Assembly (NCBI GenBank): GCA_964017185.1
Contig: OZ024871.1
Location: 29,240,488-29,304,487, forward strand
From: Rugalucina vietnamica
Taxonomy: Eukaryota > Mollusca > Bivalvia > Lucinida > Lucinidae
Direction: 5' to 3'
DNA: 64,000 nt
A program made the translations under genes and the position numbers. This document shows positions 10,838-23,173 of the stretch, piece by piece; within the stretch, counting starts at the first letter, position 1; each line of letters starts with the position of its first letter. The notes beneath the pieces are model-generated. The model had not been told where the DNA came from and did not search any database. It saw only the letters and a list, made by a program, of their open reading frames with translations.

Positions 10838-13590
10838 AATGTGATTCTCGAAAATGAGGGTGTACATACAAAATTAGTCATATCTCTGCTGTTACTTATC
10901 CTACATCACTGAACCTGGTCTCATTTTAAAGCTTAGACATAGCCCTTTTATCCTATGATAAGTAATGCAAGTCATCTATATTCGTGAATTTTAATGAAAA
11001 CATTAAAATGACAGAAAAACATTAAAAATCCATAAATAAACTAATTTGAGGCCCAAACTATGTGACACTTTGTTATTGAGCCAGTAATATCATATGACAA
11101 GTGTATTGATGTCAAGGGCCTAAAAAAATTATTTCCTTTGGATATTCATGAATTTTAATGAAAATGTCAAAAATCAAGGAAAAACAAGGGAAAAAGTATA
11201 GCCATTGCTAGGTTTTGGATAGGTTATAAGATCTATCTTGCATCCCTGGGACCATACTATAATTGGTCTGATAGTGATGCATGGACCTAGCAATTTAACC
11301 TTGATACCTAATATTCAAATCATTGAATATGCTTATTCATGAAAATTACAAAAATACCCCATAAGAAATCGGAAACAAATCATGGATAATAGGGGGTGTA
11401 TGTACAAAATCACTTGTTCCAGAGCTGTTGATAAACCCATGATACTGGAAAAGGTATCAAATAACTGCTATGGCTATGTACTATGATCCTAAAGTATGAA
11501 ATAGGAATAATCTGCTCTTCAAATTATGAATTTTAATGAAAACTTTAAAAATTGGAAAGAAAAAGAGAAAAGATTAAACGGGTAAACCTACAAAATAACT
11601 TGTATCTCGGCAATCAAAAGCCCTAAAGTGCTGAAAATGGCACCAAACTGTTGCTAGAGCAATATTATACCATCGTGTATTACAATATATAAGTCATTTG
11701 ATTTTTAGTTTTAAGAATATTAGCAAAACCTTCAGAATTTAGAGAAAAATATACGGAAAATAAGGAGGTATACATAGAAAGACGCATATATCTTGGCTAC
11801 TGATAGACTTAGATAGCTATAATTGGTTGCTAGGACTATGTTATATAGCCATGCTATCTCATATATAAATAATAAGCTATTTTCGTTGTATAGCTGACGA
11901 TGAGATCTTTATAAATAAGACAAAAAGCAACGAAAAGTGAAGGGGTACACAAACAAAATCTGTATATCTTGACTGCCAAGAGCTGTAGAGAACTTAAAAT
12001 GGCAGCGACTTATTGGTAGGACACTGTTTTATTGCCATGTGTTTAGATATATAAAGCATGCCTGCAGGCAATCAAGATTTAATAAATTTTGTCGGAGCAC
12101 AATCATCAATTTTCTGTCATTTCCACAATTTTTCAAAATGTTGTGTAACTTTTAGAAAATGCAATAACATATGCTTAAGCTATCTGACCACATGGCAATA
12201 GTGCATTGTCCCAGCATTCTATTGGTACCATTTACAATTATCTAAGTATATTGGCAGCTGAGATACAAGCGATTTTGTTGGTGTACCCCCTCGTTTTTCA
12301 TTGATTTTTCTCTTATTCATAAAGAACCTATTACTATCCATACAACAAAAATAGCTGATTATTTATTTATCAGATTACATGGTTATAGAACATTGTCCTA
12401 GCAATCATTTGACACCAATAATAGCTCTTTAGGTCTATCATTAGCCAAGATACATGTGATTTTCTTTGTATACCGCCCTAACTTTTCCGTAATTTTCCTC
12501 TAAATTCGAAAGGTTTTGTTAATATTTATAAAGCAAAAAATCAAATGACTCATATCTTGTAGTACAGGAAGGCATAGTCTTGCCCTAGCAACCATTTGAT
12601 GCCATTTTCAGCATGTTAAGGATTTTGGTTGCCGATATACAAGTCAGTTTGTATGTTTACCATTTTCATTTTTTCATTCCTGTTTCTAGAGTTTTCATTA
12701 TAATTCATGAAATTGGAAATCAGACCATTGTTATATCATACTTAACGGACATAGTACATTGCCATAACATTCAGTTGATACTTTTTTCAGCATCCTGAGT
12801 TTGTTACCAGCTCTGGTACAAGTGATTTTGTATGTCTATCACTATTTTTTTTACATATTTCTTATGTATTTTATTAATTTTCATGAATAAGCAAATGCAG
12901 CCATTTGAATAATAGGTATAAAGGTAAAATTGCTTGGTCCATGCATCACTATCAGACCAGTTATAGTATTCTAGAGCATGCTGTTGTTGGAATATGTATA
13001 TTTTTAAGTACCCTATTCATTAGAATCACACACTAGGGGTAGGAGTGGAAACTATGTAATTTTACATCATGTAAATGCGTTCATTGTTGAGGACAATATT
13101 TTATGGCATTTAGGTGATACCACCGACTACACTGGCAGCCATGAGAATTGGTCCCAGTGATGCAAGATAGATCTTATAACCCATCCAAAACCTTGCAATG
13201 GCTACAGTTTTTTTCCCTTGGTTTCTTCGATTTGTTACTTTTTCATTAATATTCATGAATATGCAAATGAGAACATTTTTATTTAGGCCAATGACATCAA
13301 TACATTTGTCATATGATATTACTGGCTCAATAACAAAGTGTCACATTGATAGTTTGGTCCTGAAATTAAATTAGTTTATTAATGGTTTCTCAATGTTTCT
13401 TCTGTCATTTTAATGTTTTCATTAAAATTCATGAATATGCAAATTAGATAACTTGCATTACTTACCATAGGTTGAAAGCGCTATGTCTTAAGCTTTAAAA
13501 TGAGACAACGTTCAAAGGTCTAGGATGAGTAACAGCGGGAATATGATCAATCGTGTATGTACACCCCCATGTGCGAGAATCATATTAATG
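10838..13590. mobile_element. 2.75-kb palindromic foldback element with satellite repeats
   Basis: The two halves are inverted copies of each other. GATTCTCGAAAATGAGGGTG at 10843 matches the complement of the 13560-13590 segment, and GTCTCATTTTAAAGCTTAGA (10919) matches the complement of 13480-13505. Motifs near 11040 and 11140 pair likewise with 13370 and 13250. Each arm contains units of roughly 185 bp with repeated cues such as TATCTCGGCAATCAAAAG, related to the satellite at 27300-30720. The centre lies near 12.1-12.2 kb. No ORF of note. It lies wholly inside the intron of the ankyrin/SOCS gene. Confidence 0.7.
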
Positions 13591-13964
13591 GTTGCCATGG
13601 AAAGCATGCATTTTTCATAGAACAAAAGAGTTTATCTTTAAAAACAAAGATGATTTGCATTTCCGGGGTCCCAATAAATGATTTGGCACCCTTGAAAGAT
13701 TCTCCTAGGAGGGGATGTGCAAGGTGACCAAATTAGCCCCCGGGGTACCCAAAAATAAATGTCCTTAATGTCGCGGATCAAACAAGCTAGGGTACTTCAT
13801 TTTCACCTGGAATGAAAGTACTTTTGCAAGACCGAAAAAAAATAAAACACTGGTTTTCATACTTCCTAAAGACAGTACTAAACAACTATACCAAGGAAAT
13901 TTGTGCTAAATAGGTGGCCACCAAAAGTGATTTTTTGATGGCTTTTCTCCGTCTGGGGCTTTAG

Positions 13965-15051
13965 CTATGGTCGCAAGAGGTTGTTCAGACGTGACATGGA
14001 ATCATGGTTTGAGATATGTCGTGTTTTCCAAAGAAACGATTTTCAGCAACTATTTTCTGCGAACGAGCGTCAAAATCTATGTACAAAATCTATTTCTGAA
14101 ACTCAGCTTTTTGACAGTCTCTATCGACTTCTGAAGAAATATACTCTTTCCGGAAATCATATCGAAAGCGTCATGAAACAGATTCAAGGTATTCAAAGAA
14201 TCGTCAATGCTCCTATTCAAAGAATCGTCAATGCTCCTTTTCCTTTGGGAGATAGTATTTCTCCATTTTTTGGTTTTGGCTTGACACAGCTACAGTCATA
14301 TGTATTCGAAACTTACGAGTATTCAAAAGCTAATGTGTCTGTAGTTAGAACTTTGGTTGATTTGGGGGCAGACATTGACCAAATGTTTCTTTCAAATTTT
14401 GAAAAGGGCCATATCCTATCTCGTTGTACCGGAAAGACTATACTTATGTACATTCTAAGTGTAGAAACTAGAGACGTCATGCGGCCTTCTGAATTATCTC
14501 AGAGCTGCAGAGAATTATTAGAGTTACTTTTGTATGAAAATGTGTCTCTAGCATTAAATGATTCAGCGGTGTCGTTATGTCTAAGACGGTATCAGTACCG
14601 AATTCTAGATTCTTATTTTGCAAGATGGTCAGTTTTAGGATCTGATTCAGACATAATTACCAAAGAAGAATGCACGGATCGTGAAAGATATAATGGCACA
14701 CACATTATGGATTCATGCGTTTGGGAGTCTGCATTGTTCTATACGGTTCCGCTTTTGATTTAAGTCGGGTTCAAATACACATTAGCGGATATAGAAGCAG
14801 CGCTTTTCACAGAAAAAGAATTGATTAAGGCTAAGGATGAATTAAAACAGCGAGTAGAAGAGACAAATCGTCCTCATTATGTACAACGATTAGCACCTAA
14901 CGCTTATGTATCCGAATATCTGAAACAGTGTTTGTCGACACCAAGGTCATTGAAGTTGAGATGTCGAGATGTTTTGAGAAGCCATTATCCAAGACGCCAG
15001 ATACACAGACTTGTTTCCTGTGTAGATATCCCAGTGAAGTTTTGCTGTTAA
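13965..15051 (+). pseudogene. Ankyrin-repeat/SOCS-box gene, exon 2 (in-frame stop)
   Basis: A pyrimidine-rich acceptor (CTTTTCTCCGTCTGGGGCTTTAG) precedes the exon. It completes the phase-2 codon of exon 1 and reads SYGRKRLFRRDMESWFEICR. Ankyrin-like segments follow (VVRTLVDLGADIDQMF; CRELLELLLYENVSLALND). A TAA at 14761-14763 interrupts the frame, but the same frame stays open afterwards for 95 codons and ends in a convincing SOCS box (PRSLKLRCRDVLRSHYPRRQ, then IHRLVSCVDIPVKF). In ASB proteins this box binds Elongin B/C and Cullin-5, with the ankyrins recruiting the substrate for ubiquitination. A 24-bp tandem duplication near 14190-14240 gives IQRIVNAP twice. With the exon 1 frameshifts, the gene is most likely dead; readthrough or assembly error is less likely. 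AATAAA lies at 15192. Confidence 0.75.
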
Positions 15052-15855
15052 AACCGATACTACAGACATTGTGAAACGACAGAGAAATTATGGGGTCGAA
15101 ATGACCCGGGACCGAAACGACATGGGGTCGAATGACCAGGGACCGAAACGACCCGCCAGTCTCTTCACATAAAGCATATTTAACTGTTTGAAATAAAGAC
15201 ATTAGTGGCGACCTTTCGACAAGAACATGCACGCGACGCCCCCCGCGGCTTTTGCACATCTGCCTTTTATAAGCTCTTTTGCCAAAACACAAGTTCTAAA
15301 AGCCCGATTTTTCTATAGGGATTCACTCTGCTCGGTAAGCACTATTTTTTTTTACTTTGGTCCGCTCTGAAACTCACAATTATTTTAGATTCCACAAAAC
15401 TTGGGTGTACATACATGTTATTGGGTCCAGTTGTTGAAAATAAACGATGTTATCGTTAACGTTACGTTAAAATTTCAAATGACAATATTACAAATACACT
15501 TTTTTTTTTTTCTTTTTTTTTTTGAAAAAATGTGTGTTCCAAGGATTCTCACCCTTTTCAACAAAAATAACAATGGCTTTTGAAGTTGTAATATAGTTGA
15601 AACGACAGGGGGTCGAACTCTGGAATCGACATGACCCGGGGCCAAAACGACCTTTGATCTAATGACTAGGGACCGAAACGACCCGCCAGCCTCTTCTAAT
15701 TTATTGTTTAAAGAAATAAGTGACGACTTGCACGCGACACTCCTCGGCTTTTGTACTCTGTCGGCCGTTTTATAAGACCGCTCTTTTGCCAAAACACAAG
15801 TTCTAAAAGCCCGATTTTTCTACAGACATTCACTCTGATCAGAGAGCACCATTTT
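15052..15855. repeat. Duplicated GGTCGTTTCGG-type repeat, two copies about 525 bp apart
   Basis: Copy 1 (about 15070-15345) and copy 2 (about 15595-15850) share GACCGAAACGACCCGCCAG, a CACGCGAC segment, and CCAAAACACAAGTTCTAAAA followed by GCCCGATTTTTCTA. Short direct and inverted GGTCG/CGACC motifs cluster at the start of each copy. The spacer carries a T-rich run at 15500-15523. No gene seen apart from the possible 3' UTR of the pseudogene. Confidence 0.65.
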
Positions 15856-17625
15856 AGCTCACCTGAGCCTAAGGCTCACAAGGTAAGCTTATAGGATGCC
15901 CATAGTCCGGCGTCCGTCCGTCCGGCGTCCGTCCGTCCATCCGTCCCTCGTCCGACCTTCAACCATTTTCAAAGTTCTTCTTCTCTGAAACCGCTTGGTC
16001 AATCAAAGCCAAATTTCATAGAAAACCTCTATAGGAAGGGAGAAAGAAAGTGTACATTAATAATCCTGGTCAAATGACCAAGATGGCCGCCATGTCCATA
16101 TATGGTAAAAACGTTTAAAAATCTTCTCCAGAAGCCAAAGGCCTAGGATCTTGAAACTTGGCATGTAGCATTAGGGACTCAAGGTCTACAAAGTGTACAT
16201 AATTCATGACCCTGGGATGACCTTGACCTATTTCACAACAATGTCAACATAGGTCACTAATGCATTTGAATGGGGAAAACTGTTAAAATGTCATTTAAAG
16301 TGAATGACTTGATGGAAATGGGCAGTAAGATTGAATATTAATGATTCTTAGCAAACATTGAACCCAGGGGCTCATATACCCCCACCCCGGGGCAATATGC
16401 ATGTATATTAGTATAATATTCAAACGTCTTCTCCTCTGAAAGCGTTTGGCCAATCAAAGCCAAATTTTATGTAAAGCATCTCTAGGGTGGTGAAACTAAT
16501 GTGTATAAATAATTCAGGTCACATGACGAAGATGGCCGCCATGCCCATATATGGTAAAAAAGCTTTATAAATTTTGTACAGAATTGGTGGGCCGATTTCA
16601 ACAAAACTTGGCATGAAGCATTGATTGGTAAAGTAATACAATGTGTTTATAAACTGATGATTAAGTATTTATACAGAGAAAGCTATTTCCCGATAGGCGG
16701 CCAAAAATTTTCATATTTTATCTAAGTTTGGGTAACTGTGGCCATCTATCGGGAAATAGCTGCTCGCTCGACTTACTATATGATTTCTAAGTATAAGTGC
16801 ATAATTGTCAATATGGTTTTTCCCACCTCGGTTTTTGGAGTGGGAATTTCTTTCTGATTGTGCCTTTTCCTGATCATTGCCTACTTTTGCCTTTTCTCAA
16901 GTTTCGTGAAAATCAGCCTGCCGGTTTTGGAGAAGAAGATTTTTGAGAGGTTTTTACCATATATGGGCATGGCGGCCATCTTGGTCATGTGACCCGGATT
17001 TCGCGATCAAACTTTCGTTTTCCCTAACAATGGATGCTCCACATATAATTTCACTTCGATTGGCCAAGCAGTTTCAGATATGAAGATGTTTGAAAAGTGT
17101 TTATGGTCGACAGACCGGCCAAGGCCAAGAGATGACCTTGACCTAAATTAATCACAAACCTTCATCTACTCCATTAGTTGATTGCATCTACCACTTTTCA
17201 GGTCTCAGGCTGCAATCGTTTTGAAAATTCCCTAGTTTTCACTTTTTCTTGCCGTAAAATAGGTCAGTGTTACCCCAGGGTCATCATTTTATCAAACTAT
17301 AATAGGCTGGAGTCCCAGATGCTACATACCAAGTTTCGTGGAAACCGGCCCATCGGTTCTTGAGAAGAAGATTTTTGAAGTGTTTTACCATATATTGGCG
17401 TGGCGGCCATCTTGGTCATGTGACCAAAGTATCGCTATCAAAATTTCAATGCCAACTTCCCAAGGAGGCTCCACATATAATTTCAACTTGATCGGCCATG
17501 CGGTTTCAGAGAAGAAGATCTTTGAAATTGTGGACTACGACGACGGACGGCGACGGACGACGGACGGACGCCGGATCATGGCCATCCTATAAGATCATCT
17601 TGTGAGCCTTCTGCTCGGCTGAGCT
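15856..17625. mobile_element. AGCTCACCTGAGCC-family element, full-length copy
   Basis: Begins AGCTCACCTGAGCCTAAGGC and ends with a hairpin-rich tail (GTGAGCCTTCTGCTCGGCTG, then AGCT). Next to each end lie GGACGG/CCGTCC runs, and the body repeats cues such as TTGGCCAATCAAAGCC, ATATATGGGCATGGCGGCCA and TTGACCTATTTCACA. No coding capacity. A second repeat family (CACCTCGGTTTTTGGAGTGG) is nested at about 16680-16905. Other copies or parts: 21330-21790, 31110-31250, 54026-55545 and 62036-63803. Confidence 0.7.
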
Positions 17626-17639
17626 AATAAAGACAGGAA

Positions 17640-18242
17640 TCAATTTCATAAGCCACAACATGGCATAAGTTGAAAATAACACATATCCATCTTCTCAACA
17701 AGTCCTCACTGTTGATCAGCATTTGTTCACTTTTAGGATCCATTAAACCGCTTGGCCAATCAAAGCCAAATTTTATATGAATCATCTATAGGAAGGGGCA
17801 ACCAATGTGTATATAAAAAATCCAGGTCACATGACCAAGATGGCCGCCATTCCCATATATGGTAAAAACCCTTCAAAAATCTTCTTCTCCAGAACCGGTG
17901 GACCGATTTCAAAGGAAAAACTTGGCATGAAGCATCGATGGCTCAAGCACTACAATGTGTATATAAATCATGATCCTGTGATGACCTTGACCTATTTCAA
18001 GGCAAGGTCAACATAGGTCGCCAATGCATTTGAATGGCGAAAACTTTTAAAATGTCATTTAAAGTGAAAGTCTTGCAGGAAATGGGCAGTAGGACTGATT
18101 ATTTCGAGGCGGTTTATAACATGTACCCACAATATATGTTTTGAGCCAAAATATTGAAAACATCTTTTTCTCAGCCAAAATATTGAATATTCTAATTTTC
18201 AGGTTTTTTACAGCCAAAATATTGTAAAAGGCTGGGATTTTC
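17640..18242. repeat. Internal fragment of the AGCTCACC element; intergenic
   Basis: From about 17740 to 18090 the sequence repeats the interior of the AGCTCACC family (GCTTGGCCAATCAAAGCCAA, GACCAAGATGGCCGCCAT, a TTTAAAGTGAAAGTCTTGC end). The rest holds GGCGGTTTATAACATGTACC, a fragment of the terminus seen at 2168. No gene. Confidence 0.55.
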
Positions 18243-18248
18243 GCATGA

Positions 18249-18287
<39 letters not shown>

Positions 18288-18305
18288 GACACACACACAC
18301 ACACA
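18243..18305. repeat. CA microsatellite
   Basis: About 63 bp of CA dinucleotides with one CATACAGA interruption. Confidence 0.9.
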
Positions 18306-18510
18306 AGCCGTTCCTGTGTCAATCCTAGGGTCTAAAACCTATGACCTAGGACCTATGCGAATTTTTTAACGCAGACTTGCGAAAATCTTTTGCGTTTTCT
18401 TGACGAAAGTTTTGAAAATGTGTCATATAACAAATCCTGTAATTAATCTTTTAACGAACGATAAACGTAGGATTGCGCTTTGAACAATGTTGCGCTTTGA
18501 ACATACGTTA

Positions 18511-19171
18511 AACAGCAGTCACACATTAGCGTATAACCCAAACGCGCGCAGGGCGTATGAAAAATGTCAACACGCTGAAGATTTTGGACGTATAAAAAAT
18601 AATTTGTACCTTTAACTCGCTTTAGCAGTCACACATTAGCGCGCGACTGAGGCGTGTGCCGGGCGTATAAAAAATCTCAAAGTTTTAGAGTACGTTTGTC
18701 TTACGTCCCAGACACGCTAAGCACACGCTGTTGGCGCGCAGCGAACGTTCAACGCGCGCCGCACACACGCTTGGGGCACGCTACTGAAGCAATATCTCAT
18801 AAAACCGGAACGCGCGTGGAGCGTACACTGGCGTGCCTCAAACGTGCGCCAAACGAGTTTGAAGCGTATTTAACGTGCCTGTAGCGCGCGTGGAACTTAT
18901 TCGAAACGTATGTCATACGCCCGGGACACGCCGAGCTTCTAGAAAATGTTTAAGCATGTTTAAATTTTTTTTTATCCCAAACGCGCACGAAACGCGCGAT
19001 GACTTTTAGCGACATACAGCGACGCGCGCCGGACGTACACCAAGCGTACACAACGTACTCGTAACGCGTTTCGAACGTGTCTCCGACGTGTGTCTGGCGT
19101 ATGTGGAATTTTGCAATTTTTCAACACGCCCGGCGCGCGTTTCACTTATACGCTAATGTGTGACTGCTGTT
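18511..19171. mobile_element. 661-bp TIR element with TTA target duplication, Harbinger-like
   Basis: Ends AACAGCAGTCACACATTAGC and the complement GCTAATGTGTGACTGCTGTT, about 26 bp with GTATAA continuing. TTA is duplicated on both sides (18508-18510 and 19172-19174), the size and sequence expected of PIF/Harbinger insertions. The interior is unusually CpG-rich and densely repeats ACGCGC/GCGCGT, AACGTGC and GCGTATAA words in both orientations, like subterminal transposase-binding sites. No ORF for a transposase. Confidence 0.75.
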
Positions 19172-19188
19172 TTACTGTAATTAACATA

Positions 19189-19420
19189 TGAGCCGCTGCA
19201 TGGGAAAACCAATAATCTGCATTTGTGAAAACAAAGGCGCAGATCAGCTTCACAGTTACTGCGAAGCTGATCAGCGCCTTTGTTTTCGCTACGTGGATAG
19301 TACAATTCCTTTTCTTCCTATATCCGAAATTTCAAGCCTCTAACTGTCTTCTGTGACTGTACAGCCCGCTTTGTGTCGGACCTGGTCGGAACCCAAATTG
19401 TTGGTTTTCTCACGCACTGT
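19189..19420. mobile_element. TGAGCC-family MITE, copy 3 (worn right end)
   Basis: Starts TGAGCCGCTGCATGGGAAAA, 17 bp after the previous element. The palindromic core GATCAGCTTCACAGTTACTG is intact, but the right TIR has decayed to CTCACGCACTGTG. Confidence 0.7.
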
Positions 19421-19628
19421 GTACTTTAGAAGCGTTCATAGACTTGCTAGGAGCAGTTTTGGACACAATGGTAACCTTTGATGACAAAATGTGGAATTGT
19501 GACCATAAAATGAGTACCCTCTCTGTTTCAGGCCCATGATAAGAAAATTTTATGGCTGAACTGTCAATAAAAATAAATTAAAACTGAGATCCTTTAAGAG
19601 CAGCAAACCTGTTGTTGCATTATCATTA

Positions 19629-19865
19629 TGAGCCTGTGCGTGAGAAAACCAACAATTTGCATGGGCGAAAACAAAGACGCAGATCAGCTTCGCGGTAACC
19701 GCGAAGCTGATCAGCGTCTTTGTTTTCGCTACACGGATAGTACATTTCCTCCTCTACTTATTCCCAAATTTTCAAGATTCTGGGTTTCTTCTGTGACTGT
19801 ACAGGCTGGTTTGTGTTGGACCTGGTCGGAAACCCAAATTGTTGGTTTTCTCATGCACAGGCTCA
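19629..19865. mobile_element. TGAGCC-family MITE, copy 4
   Basis: 237 bp from TGAGCCTGTGCGTGAG to TGCACAGGCTCA, flanked on both sides by ATTA/TTAT. The central palindrome GATCAGCTTCGCGGTAACCG is perfect. It gives rise to a spurious ORF on the + strand. Confidence 0.8.
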
Positions 19866-20274
19866 TTATGAAATTAAAGTTACATTTGGAGTGCCGTTTA
19901 GCTTACAGTGTCGATTTGAAGAAAGGAAAAATCATGATGTTAGTTCTTTGCACTAATTTAGTTGCATGTCTAGTCTTTGTAACAGAATCAACTTCTATTG
20001 AAACAGCAGCGGAACGAATTGATTTTTTCCCGAAATCCAACGTATCACATAATGCATTATAAGCCACTTAACAAGACACTTAATAAAGATAAAATGTGCA
20101 CTTACTAGAGAAGCCTTACGACTTGCAAAGTCATTAAGAAACGAAGGAACCCACATAACTAAAAGTGACTGGAGACGTACGTTCCAGACTGCCAGAAACA
20201 ACACATGTGAGGATACCCGGCGCCGTTGATATGCCCTGGGTCATTTAGTATTGCTCTGCTAGTGCTATCGAAGT

Positions 20275-20310
<36 letters not shown>

Positions 20311-21329
20311 CGGTCACCCAATTATAAGCGTATCAATTCGTTGGCGTAATTATGTTACAGTAGTTATACGGTATCGTTGCAGTTCCTGCAAATCAATCAC
20401 TGCATGTTGCTTTTCAGTCATTTTATTATCGCTACAGTAAACCTTTAAATCATTATAATTATCAACTTAGAAATCTAAATCTCTAGAAACATTCATTAAA
20501 TGTAATTTAGCCAATTCGAATTTGGTAAAAACAGAGCCCCATTTAGCTCGATGAGCCGTTTTGAAGGAGAATTAAATTATGTTAACTTCTTCGCACTAGC
20601 TTTATTGCATTTTGCACGTGTACATTGCATGCAAGTGCCGTGGTAGCACGTGAATATGTTTTGTTTACCATTGTAGAATCGAATCATCATGACTATTGAA
20701 CATACCCATTTGAATGAATGCAATCATAAAATGTGCATCTTTGGATCAGAGCAGAGGCAAAAAAATGATAATAATAAAAATATAATGCAGTGATATAATA
20801 ATATCAGACAGCAGTGGAAACGCCTACTGTAAAACGTTGAGTGCAACATTGAAACATACATCTTTGGGCACGAACACATTTTTCAAGTTCCTTGCCGGTA
20901 ATGTCTGACAGGTTTAATTTGTATGGATTCTAAATTTGGCTCTAATCGTTCCTAAGAGCTTTCCGTTCTGTGGAATTAGAACGCAATGCCTCTTTAGTGT
21001 CTAAATCGTTTCTCTAGCAAATGCTCTCGACATCCGGAATTTATGCGTAACATTTAAACAACTTTTATAGCAATTTAAAACAAGATGACCATGGGTCCTG
21101 AAACGCTTCCCTGACCGGAGGGTAGTTGATATCGGTGATGAATAGGTCACGGTCACCTTATATAAAGTTTATAGACACTGGTGCTACATGCAAAGTTTCT
21201 GAGATTATAAGACGGGGTTCTAAAAAGAAAATTTTAAAACGTTTTACTCACGTTTACTCAGGTAGTCGACGTCATAGAAAGTCATCAGACTTAGTATTTG
21301 GAATATAATTTCTTTGCCCGGTCTTTTTT
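19866..21329. other. Intergenic DNA, poly-T tract
   Basis: No convincing gene. A run of about 27 T at 20279-20305 may mark the tail of a minus-strand retroposed sequence. A short open stretch (about 20050-20229, including TREALRLAKSLRNEGTH) ends just before it and is not assignable. Confidence 0.4.
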
Positions 21330-21790
21330 TCAGAATCACATTTCCTGCAAGTTTTTTCCTTTCCAATGACATTTTAACGATTGTCCCTATTCAAATGCAT
21401 GGGCAACCTATGTTGACCTTGTCGTAAAATAGGTCAAGGTCATCCAAAGGTCATAATTTATAAATAGATTGTAGTACTCCAGTCCCCGATGATTCATGCC
21501 AAGTTTCGTTGTAATCGGTCCGGTAGTTCCGGATAAGAAGAATTTTGAAGGGTTCATACCATATATGGGCGTGGCGGCCATCTTGGACATGTGACCTAGA
21601 TTATTTACAAACACATTGGTTCCCCTTTCCAATAGATGCTTCATATAAAATTTTGCTTTGATTGGCCAAGCGGTTTCAGAGAAGATCTTTGAAAATGGTG
21701 GACGACGACGGATGACGGACGGACGGACGCCGGATCATGGCCATCCTATAAGCTCACTTTCAACGGTGAGCCTAACGGCTCAGGTGAGCT
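21330..21790. mobile_element. AGCTCACC-family element, right-hand part
   Basis: Carries the family interior (ATAGGTCAAGGTCATCCAAA, CATGGCGGCC-like words), a GGACGGACGG run and the terminal hairpin ending GGCTCAGGTGAGCT. The left end is missing, so this is a truncated copy. Confidence 0.65.
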
Positions 21791-21865
21791 AATATAACTG
21801 CCACATCACATTATGAAAACTTGCCCATACAATATACAGATTTTTTCAGCCGTAAAAATTGAAAA

Positions 21866-21873
21866 TTTCATTG

Positions 21874-21903
<30 letters not shown>
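21866..21903. repeat. Poly-A tract
   Basis: About 37 consecutive A. It follows AATATACAGATTTTTTCAGC, a segment also seen at 3150; possibly a retroposon tail. Confidence 0.6.
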
Positions 21904-21904
<1 letters not shown>

Positions 21905-21989
21905 CCAGCAGGACAGCGCGCTCGACTGCTTCTGACCTTTGTCAAACACAAACCCGACCTGTAATCCAGAGCATTATGCTCATACATCT

Positions 21990-22905
21990 CTTTGCCTTGA
22001 TGCAATAAGGCAAAATCACTGAACCATGAAAGTTAACTACAACTACCTAAGATTTAATTGTGAAAGAAGTGTGTTCATATACTAAATGAGTGCCAAGATA
22101 CAAGGCAAAATCACTGAACTGTGAAATAAGGTCACACTGACCTATAAGTACTTCAGGGTCAAAGGTCTAGTCATACTTACCCATAATGTGAAAGAAATAT
22201 GATCATATACCCATTGAGTTTTGAGATATAAAGCAAAATCAGCGAACCATGAAATTAGGTCATAATGACATATAAGTATGTTTGGAATAAAGGTCTGGTC
22301 ATACTCATTCATAATCAGAAAGAAGTATGAAAAAATACCAACTGAGTGTCAAGATATAAGGCAAAGTCACTGAACCATGAAATTAGGTCACAGTGGCCCA
22401 GGAATACTTTACGGTCAAAGGTCTTGTCATACGCAAACATATCGTGAAAGAAGTATGTTCATATACCAATTGAGTGCCGAGACATAAGAGAAAATCACTG
22501 AACCGTGAAATTAGGTCATAATGACCTAGGACTACTTTAGGGTCAAAGGTCTTGTCATACGCAAACATAGTGTGAAAGAAGTTTGTTCATAAACCACTTG
22601 AGTACCGAGAGATAAGGCAAAATCACTGAACTGTGAAATTAGGTCACAGTGACCTATAAGTATATTGGGGTCAAAGGTCTGGTCATACAAACTCATAATC
22701 TGAAAAAAGTATGAAAATATTCTGACTGAGTGTCAAGATATAAGGCAAAATGACTGAATCGTGAAATTAGGTCACAGTGACCTATAAGTATATTGGGGTC
22801 AAAAACTCATAATCTGAAAAAAAGTATGAAAATATTCTGACTGAGTGTCAAGATATAAGGCAAAATGACTGAATCGTGAAATTAGGTCACAGTGACCTAT
22901 AAGTA
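21990..22905. repeat. 127-bp tandem array, left part
   Basis: About seven units, each with GGCAAAATCACTGAACCATG, AATTAGGTCACAGTGACCTA and AATCTGAAAGAAGTATGAAA, recurring every 120-130 bp. The array resumes at 25729 in mid-unit, showing that the intervening 2.8 kb was inserted into it. Confidence 0.8.
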
Positions 22906-23140
22906 CGAGGGGTTATCAAAATTACGTGGATTTTTCCAATAACTTGACAACGGTTCATGCAAACAAATTCAAATTTTAGCTGAAGATAAACTTGCTTAAC
23001 TCCACTAGATTCTGAAAGTTTGGTTAATCTTAAAGGATTTATTAGCAATTGGTGATGGTTTTTCTTACCCCACCCTCCCCATCACGGAGCACGTCAGAAA
23101 TGACGTTAAGTTTGGCACTGCAGTATCGCTTTTCTTTTGC

Positions 23141-23173
<33 letters not shown>
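23141..23173. repeat. Poly-T tract
   Basis: About 33 T inside the mariner-like element, left of the Harbinger insertion. Confidence 0.7.

Noticed and set aside
15500..15600. Possible minus-strand gene 15475-15792 with a Lys-rich start
   Set aside because: It crosses the T-rich run and the duplicated repeat, and matches nothing recognisable.
20050..20229. Short open stretch TREALRLAKSLRNEGTH... before a poly-T tract
   Set aside because: Only about 58 codons, no start, no splice partner and no family recognised; kept as intergenic.
22383..22568. ORFs within the 127-bp array and in the 147-bp repeats (46855-47252)
   Set aside because: Products of tandem repeats with the unit translated repeatedly; no domain or codon bias.
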